Below, one piece after another: positions 11,795 to 12,905 of a DNA stretch of 12,905 nucleotides (its first letter is position 1; each line of letters opens with the position of its first letter). The stretch spans positions 1 through 12,905 of the forward strand of contig CALAMM010000051.1 in NCBI GenBank assembly GCA_937925775.1, given 5' to 3'. This DNA comes from an uncultured Fimbriimonadales bacterium. GTDB taxonomy: Bacteria > Armatimonadota > Fimbriimonadia > Fimbriimonadales > GBS-DC. A program made the position numbers and the translations under genes. Under the pieces are notes generated by a model. That model made no database searches, was not told where the DNA came from, and worked only from the letters and a program-made list of their open reading frames with translations.

Positions 11795-12658
11795 ATGAGT
11801 CGCAAGGGTTTTACGCTGATTGAGCTGCTGGTCGTGATTGCGATTATCGCGATCTTGGCGGCGATTCTCTTCCCAGTCTTTGCGCAGGCACGGGAGAGTG
11901 CGCGCCAGACGCAGTGTACCAACAACCAGAAGCAGATTGCGACGAGCGTGCTGATGTATGTGCAGGACTACGACGAGACCTTCCCTATGAGCGCGTACTT
12001 CGGACGCAATAACGCAGGTCAGCTGGTGCTGGTGGCAGTCTACGATGTGCTGGCGCCGTACATCAAGAATGTCGATATTTTCGTCTGCCCCAGCTATCGC
12101 CCCGGTATCGACTGGCCCCAGCGCGTCCAAGCGGCAGGTTCGCCTGCACCCGCACTGGGCACTTTCCGCTATGTGGGTTATATTCCGAACCTCGGACTGT
12201 TCGGTGAGAACTTCTGCCCGATTGTGAATAAGCGCACGCCGGTGACCAAAATCGCAATGGTGGAATCGCCTGTGAACACGATTATGCTGTTCGACGGCTA
12301 CCTGAAGAATCAGGCTCCGCTCGAATACTACAACTTCTTGGCGTTCGCCCGCCACAAGGAAGGTGTGGTCATCAACTTCGTGGATGGGCACGCGAAGTGG
12401 TGGCGCTGGAACGGCATCAAGAACATCGCGCCGCGCGAGCAGTTCCCCACCCCTGCCACTGCGTATAACGGGCAACCGACCCGCGTGGGCGCAGGTGGCT
12501 ACTACTACAACTGGCGCGAGCAGCCTGAGGGGCTACTTGCCAGCGAGGCGCAGCTGCAAGCGGTTTCCAGCACGCCCAGCGGTCCGAACGGCCCCTACAA
12601 CGACCTGCACGGCGTGCCAGGCACGGGCGTAACCGACTCGGAAGATCAGGGCTGCTAA
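11795..12658 (+). CDS. prepilin-like protein with N-terminal methylation motif and H-X9-DG domain (DUF1559 type)
   Basis: A 287-residue protein. The short leader MSRKG is followed by FTLIELLVVIAIIAILAAIL, the type IV (pseudo)pilin signature with a peptidase cleavage site G5/F6 and Glu at +5 (E10). The single hydrophobic helix (6-29) anchors it to the inner membrane until assembly. H187 followed by nine residues and D197-G198 is the H-X9-DG motif of the prepilin-processing-associated domain. The C-terminus (220-287) is Gly/Pro/Tyr-rich. Such proteins are heavily amplified in Planctomycetota and Armatimonadota and their role is unsettled: pseudopilin, surface filament or secretion. The gene is a single-gene unit between a strong promoter and a terminator. 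An alternative start at 11783 would lengthen the leader by four residues; 11759 is unlikely because it lacks a ribosome site. Confidence 0.93.
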   Translation: MSRKGFTLIELLVVIAIIAILAAILFPVFAQARESARQTQCTNNQKQIATSVLMYVQDYDETFPMSAYFGRNNAGQLVLVAVYDVLAPYIKNVDIFVCPSYRPGIDWPQRVQAAGSPAPALGTFRYVGYIPNLGLFGENFCPIVNKRTPVTKIAMVESPVNTIMLFDGYLKNQAPLEYYNFLAFARHKEGVVINFVDGHAKWWRWNGIKNIAPREQFPTPATAYNGQPTRVGAGGYYYNWREQPEGLLASEAQLQAVSSTPSGPNGPYNDLHGVPGTGVTDSEDQGC

Positions 12659-12680
12659 CATTCTGGCTGGACTCCACGCG

Positions 12681-12725
12681 CGCGGCGTGTCGGATGCTGT
12701 ACGCCCGACACGCCGCGTGTTTTTA
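12681..12725 (+). terminator. Rho-independent terminator of the prepilin gene
   Basis: CGCGGCGTGTCGG (12681-12693) and CCGACACGCCGCG (12705-12717) form a perfect 13-bp GC-rich stem with an 11-nt loop, followed by TGTTTTTA. It lies 22 bp after the stop codon and insulates mutS from read-through. Confidence 0.92.
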
Positions 12726-12733
12726 TCGGCACG

Positions 12734-12741
12734 GGTATAAT
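12734..12741 (+). promoter_or_regulatory. -10 promoter element of mutS, near-leaderless
   Basis: GGTATAAT holds a consensus TATAAT (12736-12741), followed by 9 nt and ATG 12751. The predicted transcription start falls within about 3 nt of the ATG. No Shine-Dalgarno is present. No -35 was recognised; the region 17 bp upstream is the terminator T-run. Confidence 0.62.
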
Positions 12742-12750
12742 CCCCGCTCG

Positions 12751-12905
12751 ATGCAGCCCAACAAGTTCCAACCGCAAACGCCCATGCTCCAGCAGTATTT
12801 TCGGCTCAAAGCCGAGAACCCCGATGTGCTGCTGGCGATGCAGGTCGGCGACTTCTATGAGTTCTACGGCGAGGACGCCGAAATCGCCGCACGCGAGCTG
12901 GAAAT
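12751..12905 (+). CDS. mutS: DNA mismatch repair protein MutS, N-terminal fragment (partial, runs off window)
   Basis: Only 51 codons plus two bases are visible. They match the mismatch-recognition domain I of MutS: TPMLQQYFRLKAENPDVLLAM, then VGDFYEFYGEDAEIAARELE. F35-Y36-E37 is the Phe-X-Glu motif that inserts at the mismatch, in register with E. coli F36 and E38. MutS detects mispairs and recruits MutL. ATG 12751 fits the usual distance to this motif and follows a -10 box at 9 nt. The rest of the protein lies beyond the window, so full length is not testable. Confidence 0.93.
   Translation, partial: MQPNKFQPQTPMLQQYFRLKAENPDVLLAMQVGDFYEFYGEDAEIAARELE

Overview
The window looks like the chromosome of a GC-rich, probably thermophilic bacterium. 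My best guess is Armatimonadota, with Planctomycetota or a related lineage as the alternative. The clues are a prepilin with the H-X9-DG domain, dispersed palindromes with arms GCACGGACA/TGTCCGTGC (I recall these as common in such genomes), a TIM-barrel sugar isomerase beside a ROK kinase, and a Gram-negative-style flagellar basal-body operon. No 16S or other taxonomic marker is present, so this is inference.

Layout. Bases 1-354 are the 3' end of an acyl-CoA dehydrogenase gene, followed by a perfect palindrome and about 240 bp of non-coding DNA. Bases 660-3436 hold three co-directional genes: a ROK sugar kinase, a sugar phosphate isomerase/epimerase overlapping it by 4 bp, and a MobA-like nucleotidyltransferase. 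Bases 3437-3834 are non-coding and hold a near-consensus sigma-28 promoter followed by six palindromic repeats, five of them in tandem. Bases 3835-8622 are a compact flagellar operon, flgB-flgC-fliE-fliF-fliG-fliH, which stops after fliH without fliI or fliJ. A convergent AcuC/histone-deacetylase-like gene (8699-9796, minus) shares a 103-bp divergent promoter region with a Gfo/Idh/MocA oxidoreductase (9900-10988). An ANTAR response regulator follows (11007-11597). A separate transcription unit then encodes the prepilin-like protein (11795-12658), with a strong promoter inside a large dyad and a hairpin-bearing leader, and ends at a clear intrinsic terminator. The window closes with the first 51 codons of mutS.

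How the genes work together. The flagellar genes encode proximal rod proteins (FlgB, FlgC), the rod/MS-ring junction (FliE), the MS-ring (FliF), the rotor switch (FliG) and the export-ATPase regulator (FliH). The ROK kinase, isomerase and nucleotidyltransferase may act on a sugar or sugar nucleotide, but the substrate cannot be read from sequence.

The most informative non-coding signals are these. (1) A shared promoter element, GG followed by TATAMT or a near match, precedes five genes; for the ROK kinase and acuC it lies exactly 7 nt from the ATG, and for mutS 9 nt, which predicts leaderless mRNAs. (2) A sigma-28-type promoter lies about 320 bp before flgB, with the palindrome array in the predicted 5' UTR. 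(3) The prepilin promoter region has a 9+8 bp dyad overlapping the -35 and an attenuator-like leader. (4) A galT-like 38-codon extension sits at the front of the isomerase gene.
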